In this document: positions 24,095-34,772 of the stretch, piece by piece
How positions within the stretch are numbered: position 1 is the stretch's first letter
Layout of the letters: each line of letters begins with the position of its first letter
Assembly: GCA_020543525.1 (NCBI GenBank)
Contig: JAHYIO010000003.1
Span: 558,001 to 622,000, forward strand
Reading direction: 5' to 3'
Length of the DNA stretch: 64,000 bases
Source: Coriolopsis trogii
Lineage: Eukaryota; Basidiomycota; Agaricomycetes; Polyporales; Polyporaceae
Position numbers and translations under genes: made by a program
Notes under the pieces: model-generated
What the model was told of the DNA's origin: nothing
Database searches by the model: none
Seen by the model: only the letters and a program-made list of their open reading frames with translations

Positions 24095-24221
24095 CGAGCG
24101 TCTGAGGGCGCGTCCTGCAGCAGCTTGAGCGTGGGAACGGAGACTGCCGAGGGTCTTGGTTGTGACACGCTGCTCAGGCTTTGACGAGTCTCCAACTTTC
24201 GCTCACCTTTCTTTCATCACC
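24095..24221. promoter_or_regulatory. 127-bp shared PGS1/SCD6 promoter
   Basis: Only 127 bases separate the two divergent start codons, so the interval must contain both 5' UTRs and both promoters. The part next to SCD6 is pyrimidine-rich, as is common in fungal leaders. No TATA box stands out. Confidence 0.55.
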
Positions 24222-25802
24222 ATGGCCGCTCTCAGTTTCATCGGGTACGAGCAATGCCTTCCGTAGTGCGCGCATATACCAACTACTACACTGCAGAAAA
24301 CCAATCTCTCTCATTTCTCATTCAGATGTACGATACAGAGGTATTCTGGCGGGCATTGACCCCGTCGCATCGACAATCCAATTGTCAAATGGTGAGCCTC
24401 TCAGTATTGCCATATTTCACTCATCTCACTCGTCCCACCATTGAACCAGTGTACTCTATGGGAACGGAGTCGCGAAGGTGAGAATCATCCTTGTAGTAGT
24501 CTCTTATGGGATGAAGTATTACGGATGTAAATGAGCTGCGGCTCACTCGTCCGAGAGCGCATAAACCTCGTGTGGATGTTTCCGTTGCCTTCCTTCTGAT
24601 ATCTTCTAGTATTGCCTTGCATGTGACGCGTAGTTGCTAACTGCAGCTCTCTTCTAGACCGCCGAATGAGTACATCCCTCCTGTGCAAGAACCATACACC
24701 TACATCATCTTCCGTGCCTCGGAAGTGAAGGATCTCGCTGTGGACGAGCCTGCCGCTCAGCAACGGAGGAATGTACATGATGATCCTGCGGTCCTTGGTG
24801 TAAGTCCCCTCTGTCTCTTCGCGTACGCGTCTCCGTATGATGAAACCATTAACGGATGTACGAGCAATGCTCGATTGTCCGAGAGCGCATAAAACCATGT
24901 GGATATCCCGTTGCCTTCCTTCTGACTATACCATGACGCGTCGCTTTCCGTGATACTCGATGGATGTTGACGTGGCCTTTCGTTCATAGGCATCGCCCCA
25001 GCCTCAAGTAGCGCCCACCTACCCTCCATACGGGTCCCCCTCCTATCCACAGCAGGCAGCAGGTGCTGTTCCGCCGCCACAAGGTCAAGCGCAAGTGCCT
25101 CCACGACAACAGCAGGCATTTGCGAACCGACAGCAGGCGGCGCAAGCATCGGGATCACAGCCAACTGGCCAAGCACCCAATGGGCAAGCGCAGGCGAATG
25201 GAAGTGCCGCAGCACCCCCACGTGCAGCACGCAACCCGTCGGTAAACTCTGCGACGGTATCGATGGAGAGCATTGAGCGCGCGATTAGTGACTTGCATGT
25301 GTCGGGCACAAATGGAGCGAACCCCCAGCGCGGAGGCCGCCGGGGTGGCCGTCAAGGGCCGGAAATCAAGGCAGGCGACCTCCGCGTCCCGGCCACAGAC
25401 TTTGACTTCGAGAGCTCGAACGCACGCTTTGACAAGGCTGCGCTCGCGCCTTCGCCGCGTGGGACGCCGAAGAACGATGGAGAGGCAGCAGCCGAAGGTG
25501 AGGTCAAGACGGAGGAGAAGGAGGACAGCGGCGCGTACAACCCGAAGAAGTCGTTCTTTGATTCGCTGTCGTCGGGAAGCAACGGCCCCTCGGCAGACGG
25601 TCGGGGTCGTGGAGGACGTCGGGGTGGAGGACGTAACCGCAGGGAAGAGGAGAGGGAGCGGAACGTCGCAACGTTCGGTGAGCCTGGTGGTGTTGGCTTG
25701 CTCGGTCCTGGTGCGTACGTCAGTGGCTGGGGGGGATATAGCAGGCGTGGGGGAGGTGGACGTGGACGCAGGGGTGGTCCGCCTGGCGGTGGCCGTTCGT
25801 GA
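24222..25802 (+). CDS. SCD6: SCD6/LSM14-type mRNP protein
   Basis: Cytoplasmic translation repressor and decapping activator of P-bodies and stress granules, by family. Exons 24222-24244, 24297-24391, 24450-24477, 24658-24799 and 24990-25802 give about 366 residues. Domains in order: an N-terminal LSm14 domain (FIGKPISLISHSDVRYRGIL ... YIIFRASEVKDL), a Gln/Ala/Pro-rich linker, an FDF box (PATDFDFESSNARFDK), an FFD box (YNPKKSFFDSLSS), a TFG box (RNVATFGEPGG) and RGG-rich stretches, including the extreme C-terminus. Introns 3 and 4 (24478-24657 and 24800-24989) are about three times longer than the other introns here and each contains a snoRNA-like element, making this a probable snoRNA host gene. 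Confidence 0.95.
24503..24603 (+). ncRNA. candidate C/D-box snoRNA in SCD6 intron 3
   Basis: Within the 180-base intron 24478-24657. A C-box-like GGGATGA at 24508-24514 (one mismatch to RTGATGA) and a D box CTGA at 24596-24599 bracket about 80 bases. The ten bases just before the D box (24586-24595, TGCCTTCCTT) are complementary to AAGGAAGGCA of the conserved 18S rRNA segment CATCCAAGGAAGGCAGCAGG. By the D+5 rule this would place a 2'-O-methyl on the A of AAGGA, which I equate with yeast A420/human A468. A GAGC/GCTC stem and a GTCCGAGAGCGCATAAA block are shared with the copy in the next intron. C box is imperfect, so this copy could be degenerate. Confidence 0.65.
24833..24929 (+). ncRNA. candidate C/D-box snoRNA in SCD6 intron 4
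   Basis: Within the 190-base intron 24800-24989. A perfect C box ATGATGA at 24837-24843 and D box CTGA at 24922-24925 enclose 78 bases, a normal C/D snoRNA size. The guide TGCCTTCCTT (24912-24921) directly precedes the D box and is identical to that of the intron-3 copy; it pairs with conserved 18S rRNA. The conserved internal block GTCCGAGAGCGCATAAA and a GAGC/GCTC stem with a different loop are also shared. A GTGGATA element is a plausible C' box. Family resemblance is to the yeast snR52/human U83 specificity, inferred from the guide only. Confidence 0.75.
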
Positions 25803-26042
25803 CATCAGATGTTGTCTTGAGTATCGATGCGTGCTCACGGTCTTTACGCACATGTCTTTGCTGATGGATGTCGTCGATATTGCAATGTCATGAGTACTGT
25901 GAAGTGATCTTCGTTTTGACCGACGTACACAATGACTAGCGATAGTATATATATGGTACAGTACACTCAAGATCACATGCGAGAGAGAGGAAACAAGGGG
26001 AACAAGACGCAAAGACCAAGAGGAAACTCGCCGTCACCAACA
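25803..26042. terminator. convergent 3' ends of SCD6 and dephospho-CoA kinase genes
   Basis: The 240 bases between two convergent stop codons must hold both 3' UTRs and polyadenylation signals. It contains an AT-rich run with TATATATA near 25950. Nothing else is visible. Confidence 0.5.
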
Positions 26043-26996
26043 CTACCTCCTACGAGACTTGGCTTGCTGAGATCGACGTAATGCACGCCAACTAAGTGTC
26101 CAAGCGGCAGACGCGATGCCCCATGGAGGAAAGAGCCAAGACAGCCGCCACGACCAGCCAGCCTCCTGTAATATCCGTTGCACGAATAGGTTCACCTGTC
26201 GTTCGAGCTCCTGGGGGGTACCGGAATTGTCAATGACGATGTCCGCATACTGCACTTTCTCTGCTATCGGTAGCTGGGCGTTCAGACGAGCCGCCGCGTC
26301 ATCTCTCGACGAGCCGTCGCGCTTCATGAGACGTTGCAGCTGGATCTCCGCAGAGCTGCAAAACACGAAACATAAGTGGCATCCTACAATTTGCAGAGGG
26401 GCCTCAGACGCGGCAGATGTCAGGAGACTCACCAGTAGACGACAACGACCTTCGCGACCCACTTCCAGAGGCCGCCCTCGATGAGGAGCGGCACGTCGAG
26501 GATGCACACCCGCTCGCCGCGCCACCAGCAGCGGAGGATGGACCAGAACATCTCCCGGCGCACGGCGGGGTGCACGATTGCGTTGAGTGCGCGGCGCTTG
26601 GACTCGTCGGCGAAGACGATGCGGCCGAGCTTCGCGCGGTCAAGGGCTCCGGAGGGGAGGAGGACGTCGGGCCCGAAGGCGCGCACGATCTGCGCGAGCG
26701 CAGGCGTGCCGGGCTCGACGACTTTGCGCGCGAGCACGTCCGCGTCGACGATGGGCAGGTGGTGGGCGCGGAGGAGGGTCGAGACGGTCGACTTGCCTGT
26801 CGCGATGCCGCCGGTGAGGCCGATGACTGGCGGGGAGGTACGTCGGGGGCCCAGGTTACGGTGGCGGCGTTCCGCAGATGGTCAAGCAAGTCATTGACGT
26901 GCGAGGTGTGTGCATGGATGTGTGGAAGGGCGGAAGGATGATCCAATGCTGAGTGAATGTCATCCACGCGACGGAGGTGCAGAGCATACCTAACAT
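26043..26996 (-). CDS. CAB5: dephospho-CoA kinase
   Basis: Last step of coenzyme A synthesis: phosphorylates the 3'-hydroxyl of the ribose of dephospho-CoA with ATP. Three exons (26996-26990, 26826-26433, 26355-26043) give about 237 residues. The first coding exon is only seven bases (ATG, TTA and one G); splicing across a 163-base intron produces MLVIGLTGGIATGKSTVSTLL with a complete P-loop. Other family motifs are HHLPIVDADVLARKVV, NAIVHPAVRREMFW and ILDVPLLIEGGLWKWV, then a lid-like region RLMKRDGSSRDDAAARL. The end carries a hydrophobic segment (WRLSWLFPPWGIASAAWTL) followed by basic residues, suggesting membrane attachment, as in some eukaryotic CoaE proteins. Confidence 0.93.
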
Positions 26997-27462
26997 GGTC
27001 TCGAATATGTGTGAGAAGTGTAGCTTGTTGCTGTCGTGGTTTATGGGAGGGCTGAGAATGTACTGGGCGTAATGGGAAGAGGTAGTAGAGAGATGTGCAG
27101 GACGGGTCTATGAATGTGCTGCAGGCTTGCGCATGGCCATGGACATGGCCGTTTGTGACGGAGCAAAGCTCCCAGTGACCTCAATGCTGCTACACGCGCA
27201 TGCGGGCACATGATCGAGCACACTGGGGGAACCTGCAGAACCTGCAGTCACCGACGTCGTAGAAGACGTCCAGAGTAGCCTGTTAGCTACAGATGCAGGG
27301 GTATAGCATTAATCTGGGGTTTCTATGGTTTGTGCTAAGCTCTGTTTAACTCGTTCCGAGGGGTAAAGACAGCAGTTGTCGACAAGCAACTATACGTAGT
27401 CATACAGTCCGCGTAACCTTCAATCATGTCCGAAGCATATGTCACCAGCTGGTAAATGAACG
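26997..27462. other. promoter region upstream of dephospho-CoA kinase
   Basis: About 470 bases between the 3' end of the IRS4-like gene and the start of the minus-strand kinase gene. It holds short palindromic CATGGCCATG-type and direct AACCTGCAG repeats but no open frame or RNA gene that I can support. Confidence 0.4.
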
Positions 27463-29214
27463 TCATCGTAGTATCGGCTTGGACACATGCGTAGGTCTAG
27501 GCGGACGCACAAAGATGCGTGGTGTCAGGTGCTTATGCGTCTGCGCCTTCCGCAACTCCTCGTCAATTCGCCACATGCCCTTTACGAAGCCCTCCTTGTC
27601 AAGCGAGCCCGTACCCGCCGGGTCACACTCCATCCTGCATGAACAATGAGTAAAGTGTGGTGGAAACGTCATGTGCAGTAATGTGACTGACCATATCACA
27701 CGCAAAGTCGTCCTCTCCAGTCTCGACAGCTTCCAAATCGCACGTACAACATCGCCTTCCAGCCTGTCGTCCGGACCAACATTCTCGTCAATGGATCCCT
27801 GACGTGAGGCGGCCGCAGAACCATTTGATGTGATCTCCTCCGGATTCGTAATCAAATCCACCGAGAGTCCTCTCCACCCTGCCGCTTGTCGTACCTTGGG
27901 TTTCGGTGACTTCGCGCGCTGGGCCTGGCGGGCAGCGATCACATTCGCCTTGAACACTTTCTCGTAACGGATGCGGGCGGCTGGAGGGACAGGAGTAGGC
28001 CGCGTGAGCTGCGCAGATTTGGGCATGGGCGTGGTCGTGCTACGCGAACTGGCGCTTGTACGTGACGTCGCTGTGCTGAGAATAGAGGAACGGTCGGAGG
28101 TCGAGGCTGCGGATGTAGATGCAAGCGAGTTACGAGACGACGGAGGACGAGAACGAGATGGAGGGGGTGGGGGTGGCCCGTCTCGCTTAGGAGCTAGGAG
28201 GGGAGAATGGCGAGGAGATGTCGGTGCAGAGGAGGGTGGTTTGGTGGGGCGTTGCGGGAGTTTCGGGGGTTCGGGGGCACGTTTGTGTGCGTATATCTCC
28301 CAATCGTGAGATACGGAGGAGACGGACGGGCTCACGGCAGAGGTGACGGACAGATTCTCGAAAGACTCGTCGAGACTGACCGCATCTGGTTCGCGCAGGC
28401 TTCCGCGGTCAAAGTCGTGATCTTCCTGGTCCACGGGGTATGTGGCAATGTGGTGCGAGAATGAATTTGCGGTGCCTGGAGTTGCAGGATCTGTGCCGCC
28501 ATCGGAGGATAACGATACTGAGTGGAAAGATGAAATCGAGGAAGCAGGCACATGACGAGAAGGAATGTTGATTCCCAACTTGGAGAGTGGAGGGTAGGTG
28601 TGGTCGACAGTAAGGGAGTCTGACCTGGTTGGGGTCAAGATAGTGGACTGATTTTGCTTTGGACTGCGATGGAGGGAGGAGGAGGACGAGTTGGAGGGCG
28701 AAATGGACTTGAGGGATGTATAGGATGGTTTCCTGGGTGGCAAGGGAGGAGCCGCTCGATTCTTCGGCGGTGAGTCGAGACTGATGAGCGGGGGAGAAGG
28801 TTTATGTACGACCGAGTCAGAGACATGTCTCTGAGCTGGTTTCGGCCCCAGCAGTAGGGGAGGCTTGCGAGCCACAGGTGGCTTCTGCCTCGGGACGTAT
28901 GGAAGCGGACCATCATCGACGACCCAGTCCTTGAGATCGATGAGGGATGTTTTTCTGCCAAGATTAGGGGGCGAGGGGGAGGGAGAGGGCGACATGGCCA
29001 TGGTGGGGGTCGAGGGGACCATGGGTGAGAAGGAAGTGGCTGAAGGCGAGATTGGTGTCTCTAGGAGGTCGGGTGGAGAACGGGAGGCGACGGCGGCGGC
29101 ATTCGAGGCCTGCATGGACTCAAACGCACTGATCCTTGCTTTCACCGCGGACGCAGCCATGGTGGGGGTGAATGGGGATAAAACGCCTTGGTCGCTGTCG
29201 GGGACGACGAGCAC
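27463..29214 (-). CDS. IRS4-like protein with C-terminal EH domain
   Basis: Two exons (29214-27692 and 27634-27463) give about 564 residues. The N-terminal three quarters is Ser/Pro-rich and disordered, with many PPLPPRKPS-like and PPPPPP stretches that could bind SH3 domains. Only the C-terminus is folded: DVVRAIWKLSRLERTTLRVIW joined to MECDPAGTGSLDKEGFVKGM, which is an EH domain with an EF-hand-like loop. This layout matches fungal Irs4/Tax4 proteins, which regulate phosphoinositide turnover and autophagy in yeast; the match is by architecture, so function is inferred. An internal in-frame ATG (MAASAVKARISAFESMQAS, about 29160) is an equally good start. The intron is 57 bases, in frame and stop-free. 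Confidence 0.8.
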   Translation of the reverse strand: MLVVPDSDQGVLSPFTPTMAASAVKARISAFESMQASNAAAVASRSPPDLLETPISPSATSFSPMVPSTPTMAMSPSPSPSPPNLGRKTSLIDLKDWVVDDGPLPYVPRQKPPVARKPPLLLGPKPAQRHVSDSVVHKPSPPLISLDSPPKNRAAPPLPPRKPSYTSLKSISPSNSSSSSLHRSPKQNQSTILTPTRSDSLTVDHTYPPLSKLGINIPSRHVPASSISSFHSVSLSSDGGTDPATPGTANSFSHHIATYPVDQEDHDFDRGSLREPDAVSLDESFENLSVTSAVSPSVSSVSHDWEIYAHKRAPEPPKLPQRPTKPPSSAPTSPRHSPLLAPKRDGPPPPPPSRSRPPSSRNSLASTSAASTSDRSSILSTATSRTSASSRSTTTPMPKSAQLTRPTPVPPAARIRYEKVFKANVIAARQAQRAKSPKPKVRQAAGWRGLSVDLITNPEEITSNGSAAASRQGSIDENVGPDDRLEGDVVRAIWKLSRLERTTLRVIWSVTLLHMTFPPHFTHCSCRMECDPAGTGSLDKEGFVKGMWRIDEELRKAQTHKHLTPRIFVRPPRPTHVSKPILR

Positions 29215-30305
29215 TGGGGACGGGCAGCGCCCGCTTTACCGAGCTAGCCGGCGTCCAGGCGTCTATGACCTCGGCTGACCTCGGCTACAGCAGAGATAAT
29301 CTTTTCGGCGTCTGTCACTGCTGTGAGTTATCTCGAGCACACGGCATTCTTCGGCACGCCATTGCGCCACTGTAAGCGAGACGAGCGATGGTACATACCT
29401 TGTAAACCAGATCCCTGTGTCTTTTCTCTCTTGATCTCCTATGCTAAGAGTTACATTGATCCCTATGTATGTACTCTACAACTATCCGTGAGCCGATTCA
29501 GAAAGGAACCCTTCATCGTAAAGATATTGAGCATACCAGAATGCCCATGTTTAGGCGCCCATAACTCGAGCTCTACATGCATGTATCTTGCATTAAATTC
29601 TCGGGCTCAGACATATAGTCAGTGTAGAAGTAAATGTTAGAGAATACTTTTGTGATATTTCTTACTCTATGTCCTTCTACGAGCCACCTCAGACATGTGG
29701 ATGGCCCAGCTTCCCGCTCTACATTGTTGCAAAGTAGGCGAATGCTGGCTTCGTGTGTGTACATGGAAATTCCTCTCATAGAATACCGTTGAAGGCCTGG
29801 GACCTTATGTGTATGTAATCTCCATCCCTGCGGACAATTTGACTATGCATACGATGTGCGGAGACAGTGTTTTGAGCGTATGCAGTTATGCAGCTCTCAG
29901 CCACAGACCATCCAAATTGATCGGTTAGCCGTCGGAGTTTGATTCGAGAGAGGTCTCCGGGTGGCCTAATCTCGGTTAGATGACCTCCGCAGAGTTATCA
30001 GCTTTCGTCGCGATATCTGTGCGCGCTTGGACTCGTGCGAACTGGACGCCGGCAAGCGGGCGCTGCCCGTCCCCACGAGCACGTCGTGGGCGGGGAAGAC
30101 GGCAGACTCGGCAGCGGCCGAAGCACGTCGCGGCTGAGACGCGCTCGGTACGTAGCGCCCATCCTGCGTCACCACACAACAGCGGATCCCGGTGCGCTCG
30201 GGGGCGAAACCACCGCCCGAGACTGATGCTCTGAGTCTCTGTCGGCGTCCTCGACGTACCTACCTTGTTCCTCTTCCACCACGTCCGCCTCTCATTTAGT
30301 CCTCC
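29215..30305. other. divergent promoter region, IRS4-like / IML2
   Basis: About 1.1 kb between two divergent start codons. The part 29400-29950 is noticeably AT-richer than its surroundings; 29980-30300 is GC-rich and contains overlapping frames on both strands that look like shadows. No RNA gene or domain is seen. Confidence 0.45.
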
Positions 30306-33122
30306 ATGGCCGACATCCAGCAAGACGTCCAGGCTGAGCTCCGTGCCGCCACCGTCGGCTTCGACTATCTCTTCGCGAATGAGTTGGACAAGGCACGCGA
30401 AACCTTCCACGCGGGCGACTCCCCCTTCCATGCCCTGGGTCAGGGTGTGTGCGCTTTCCTCGAGGCTGCGCTCGGTATGGAGGTATGTTTTCGTATGGTC
30501 CCCTCGGTTGTCACCCGTTCATGCGCAATCCCCACAGACTGGGTTGATGGCCGAGGCTTCTCGCCTACTTGCTCTTTCCGAGGCAGGCGCAAAGAAGCAG
30601 CTCAAGCTTGCGCAAAGGGCATCCCAGGCCACACAGTTTCCTGCAGGAACAGAATGGGAACTACTGCATTCTGATGCAGTAATTCTTCTTGGCCTCACCC
30701 ACGCTCTCAGGTAGGTCCATGGGGTCTAAGCAACCATACCCGTCTAATCTGCAACTACCCATTAGCGAATCGTACATGGGCTATATCCAGTGTTTGTATG
30801 CTATGAATAGGTGCGTTTCCTTTTCCAGTGCCTTTTACTTCCCCTGAACGCCTTTCTGGTAGCGCGCACTCTAAGTTCTCCAAGTACGCACGTTGCCTCC
30901 CGAACGTGGTCCTGGGATCTCAACCTTTGGTCCTACAGATTATTCAAAGCCGTCTATCCTAATGGTCTCGAGGACTACTCTACGCCGGCCGCTTCAGCCC
31001 CCGGTTCAAGAGCACCGAGCATTCGCTCAGAGGCGTCCGCTAGCACCGCAACCTCCAACGCCCCCAAGCCCGCTAAGTCTGGCTTCTTCAGCCGCTTTAC
31101 TGGCGCGTCCTTGGCGGTCCCGACTGCCCCTCACACGCCAATAGTGGCTGCCGATGGCTCGGTCGACGAGCTTGTTTTGTCCGGAACGGCGTTTGGTGGG
31201 CATTGATCTAGTCCAGATCCCTGCTATCGCTAATGCCTCACCCAGGTTATGGGTATGTTGTTCTCTCGCTCTATCAGGATGTTTCTTCTCTCGGCATTCA
31301 ACAATCTGACCGGTAGACTGTTCAATCTCGTGTTTTCTCTCCTCCCTGCGAAAGTTCGGTATGTATCTACTCCCACATAATAGTACCACTCGATCTCATT
31401 GGTATATTTAGCGGTGTAGTCGGCTTCCTAGGGTTTAACCATGACAGGAAACTTGCGCTCCGCGCTCTCGCCGTGTCTGCTGCCAAGACCGATGTCCACT
31501 CCGTTTTCGCAGGGTCAGTCTCTTTTTGTACCAAGTTCAGACTGTATCTCATGCCACACAACTCCGCAGTCTATCACTCATGACATATCATGGTGTCGTA
31601 TTATTGCTCGCAGGATACCAGGCAGATGAGCAACACATATTGAAGCAGTATCATGCCATCGTGGATAAGTCAGTCCGGTAGACCGTCATGCATGTCGCTA
31701 GGAAACTGAGCGCCGCTCTAGACTTGAGGCACGCTATCCCACAGGCTCCTTATGGATCTTGAACCGAGTGGGTCCCCTATCGTTTACTGCTTTAGATACC
31801 CGAAGGCTTCTGCTCACAGCAATACCGAAAATAGGCCAAAATCCTCCGCATGTCATACGATCCCGACGGGGCTATCAAGGTTCTTCAGGACGGCTTGGCG
31901 CCTGGTCGCCCGCATACCTTCGCGCAAGCCGATGGTCTGGTAAGTTTGAGCACGCTCAAGTTGATATTTCCGTCGATCTCAAGGACCGATATAACCATTG
32001 TAGCTTGTGTTTGAGCTCGCGTGGACGTTGTTGTCACAAAGGCGTTACCAGGAATCTGCCGACGCATTCATCCGCGTTACTGAGATCAACAGCTGGTATG
32101 CTGGGGCATCACCACCATCCAAATGAGAAACTGATGGTTTGCTCGCAGGAGCCATGCTACGTATTACTTCATGGCCGCTGGTTGCTATGTTTCGATGCAG
32201 AACTACGAGAAAGCACAAGAGCTGCTCGACAAGGTCCCAGAGCTAATCGAGAAGCGGAAACTGGGCGGTAAAGATCTTCCTACAGAGGTCTGGATCAAGA
32301 AGAAGCGTGCGTGTCTTGATTCTAGCAGACAAGCCATGTTGCAGCCCTAACCCTGAGCAGTCGCGTTCTACAAGGAGAAGCGGCAAGCTGAGACGGGGTC
32401 CGATGCAGACTACGCTAAGGCAGCCAAAATTAGCCCCGCAGAAGGTGGGTGGTGTCCCTATCAGATATTTCTAGGACCTGATGACATCTCGCCCCTGCCT
32501 TACTCACCTCAGAGCTCGGCATATGTACGTACTTCATCTCCAATGGACCTGTGTGTCCCAGCTAACACTCGCTCCAGTCTGGAACACGCACTCTCGCATC
32601 ACGCGAGAGACCGCACTGGCGCACATCAAGGACTGGGCGACATGCATACATCCTCCCCCAGAGATCAAGAGCGACCTGATTGCTTCCCTCGTCGACGTCG
32701 ATAGGGAGAATGAACGAGCCGCAGCCGACGCACCCTCCGATACCACAGACGAGCTCGCGATCCGCGCCCTCCTCCTCGGGATCGTCCATCGCACCGCAGG
32801 GGACTACGCCGCTTCCCGTGCGTTCCTCCAGGACGCCGCCGCGCGCCAGCCGACGATCAAGGTCAGCACGTGGGTCGGGGGCGTCGCGTGGTTCGAGCTC
32901 GCCGTGCTCGATCTGAAGGAGATGGAGGCGAAGGAGACCGAGTCGGCAGATCCGGACAGGGACGGGTGGGCACGCGTGCTGAAGAGCGCGCTGGAGAAGC
33001 TCGACAAGGCGCTCTCGCTCGCGACGCAGCAGGTCGACTTGTCTTCGCGGCTGGACAGTCGGATCGCGATGCTTAAGGACGAGATCGCGTTGAAGAAGGA
33101 GATGGTGGGCGTTGTGCATTGA
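30306..33122 (+). CDS. IML2: IML2/TTC39-type tetratricopeptide protein
   Basis: Member of the Iml2/TTC39 family; yeast Iml2 is linked to lipid droplets and inclusion-body clearance. Sixteen exons join in one frame to about 654 residues: 30306-30482, 30538-30710, 30766-30810, 30863-30883, 30939-31195, 31246-31252, 31317-31358, 31412-31513, 31570-31668, 31722-31767, 31835-31939, 32004-32095, 32149-32306, 32361-32444, 32513-32524 and 32578-33122. Recognisable parts are an N-terminal helical region ([20 protein letters not shown]), a Ser/Ala/Pro-rich insert, [36 protein letters not shown] and [14 protein letters not shown], then TPR-like helices. Two internal exons are only 7 and 12 bases. Convergent with the succinate dehydrogenase gene. 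Confidence 0.92.
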
Positions 33123-33667
33123 TGCATGTTGTATGGAGTCTGGACCAGCGGCTCGCGCGCAGGTACTAGGACCCTCACGTCTATACTTTGTTTGTCTGGG
33201 GGAGACAAGCTCTCACATAGAGTCTGGTAGATGCCCAACATCGATGGACGATTACTGTACGGTTCTTCCCTAATCGCACATGAGACTTATGTATACAAAC
33301 CAACGTCGTCGGATTGTATGGAGGTCAGAAAGGTTGTGATGTCCGAGGCATTCCTTGAGATGTACATCTCGCCACATCTCGACGGTAATGATTACAGCTA
33401 CGACAATTCGAAGGGCCATACCAACGTTGCAGACGACCTCCGCACAGGCGCAAGAGAACTCATCTAGCCTTGAAGAACGTTGTAGGGCCATGACACTAGG
33501 GCTCAACCAACGTCATGAGTTCGTCATGGGTGAACGAGCGCAATCGCGTGTACCACGGCCGAGACAGACGTCTAGTACGGTAGAAGATGATATTGGACCA
33601 CTCGCACCGTAAAATCACGATGCGAAACCTTGTACATGCGGGAGGAGAGCTCTTCGGCTTTCACATT
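33123..33667. terminator. convergent 3' region IML2 / SDH3
   Basis: About 545 bases between two convergent stop codons. It must include both 3' UTRs; short open frames on both strands show no motif. Nothing else is visible. Confidence 0.45.
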
Positions 33668-34464
33668 TCACATGAGGACAAGGGCGACGGTCGAGACCGC
33701 AGTAAGGCCCAAGACGGCGTATCCGGACGAGTACGCGCCCTTGAGGGTCAAGACTATGGAAACGTGAGCGTCAGGGGCTATCGAGCGGTAACCAGAAATT
33801 CACAAGATACTCACACTTGCCCATGTCCCAGCTCAAGTGGCGCAGACCGTTCCATGAGTGGAACGCGAATGGCGCGGCGAGGATGGCCTTGCCAGCGTAC
33901 TTGACTGCGTCAGGGAGACCGGCAACGAACTCGATGACGTGCGTTGAGTCAAATGTGGTGGGAGCGACAAGGTATGCAAGTGCGTAGCCGTAGAGCACTG
34001 TAGGGAAAAACGCCTTGGTTTCAGTGTGCGTGGACAGGTTGCAGACGTGGACACGATCCCAGACTGAGAACAGGGCACGTACACACGCTGAGACCAACAC
34101 CGGTAACACGGTTGGCAATAGAGCCGAGCCAGGTGAGCTGCGGCTGGTAGATAGTGAAGTGGGGGCTCGAGGGGCGGCGGAGGCGTTGCTCGTTGAGGAT
34201 CTGTTGGGCGGCGGTAGGAGGGAGTGACTCGGTTTGAACAGAGCTTATCAAATCGCGCATACAGTGAGTACTTCATGGAACACTCGTATGAGTTGAGCAC
34301 TCACCGTCTCAGCACGGCGTTGCGGAGAGCAGCTACATTCGACGATCAAAATGAGCCTCTAGACCTGAACGCGAATGATGTGCAGACTGAGACACACCAT
34401 TGCGAGGGCGGAGCGCCGCCTGCCGGAGAGCGGGACTGAGGCCAAGTGCGCGAGTGGAGAGCAT
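33668..34464 (-). CDS. SDH3: succinate dehydrogenase cytochrome b subunit (SDHC)
   Basis: Membrane anchor of respiratory complex II, carrying electrons from succinate to ubiquinone in the inner mitochondrial membrane. Five exons (34464-34398, 34332-34305, 34243-34083, 33997-33815, 33753-33668) give about 174 residues. An Arg/Ala-rich mitochondrial presequence ([20 protein letters not shown]) leads to [20 protein letters not shown], then the family signature [21 protein letters not shown]. Three membrane segments follow, with [16 protein letters not shown] containing the family's conserved histidine region for haem b and quinone sites. The splice choice in exon 1 (donor 34397) was selected because it yields a 65-base intron and an intact frame. 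Confidence 0.94.
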
Positions 34465-34772
34465 GGTGGGCGGAGGAGTGAGAGCGATGAGCTCGCGTTG
34501 TCGGCGTTGACGTCCTCTGCGGTCGATGTCGGGACTCGGGCGCCCCTCGGCCGTAACGCCGCATGCGGGGTCACACAAACGCCTCATGTGATTCAAGCCC
34601 TCTCCACCAATCAGACGCCTCTGTTTTCACCCGCTCCTACTGAACGCCGTGCAAACGGTTGCATACGGTCCATACACTCATCACAACATTACGCGACTAA
34701 TCGATTAGTATACACAAAAGAGCAAGTGTCGTATATCGTGGCTAGCATCACAGAGCATATGCCCTCCTCAGG
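34465..34772. promoter_or_regulatory. promoter region of SDH3
   Basis: Three hundred bases between the ATG9 stop and the SDH3 start on the same strand. It must hold the ATG9 3' UTR and the SDH3 promoter. No specific element is recognised. Confidence 0.4.
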
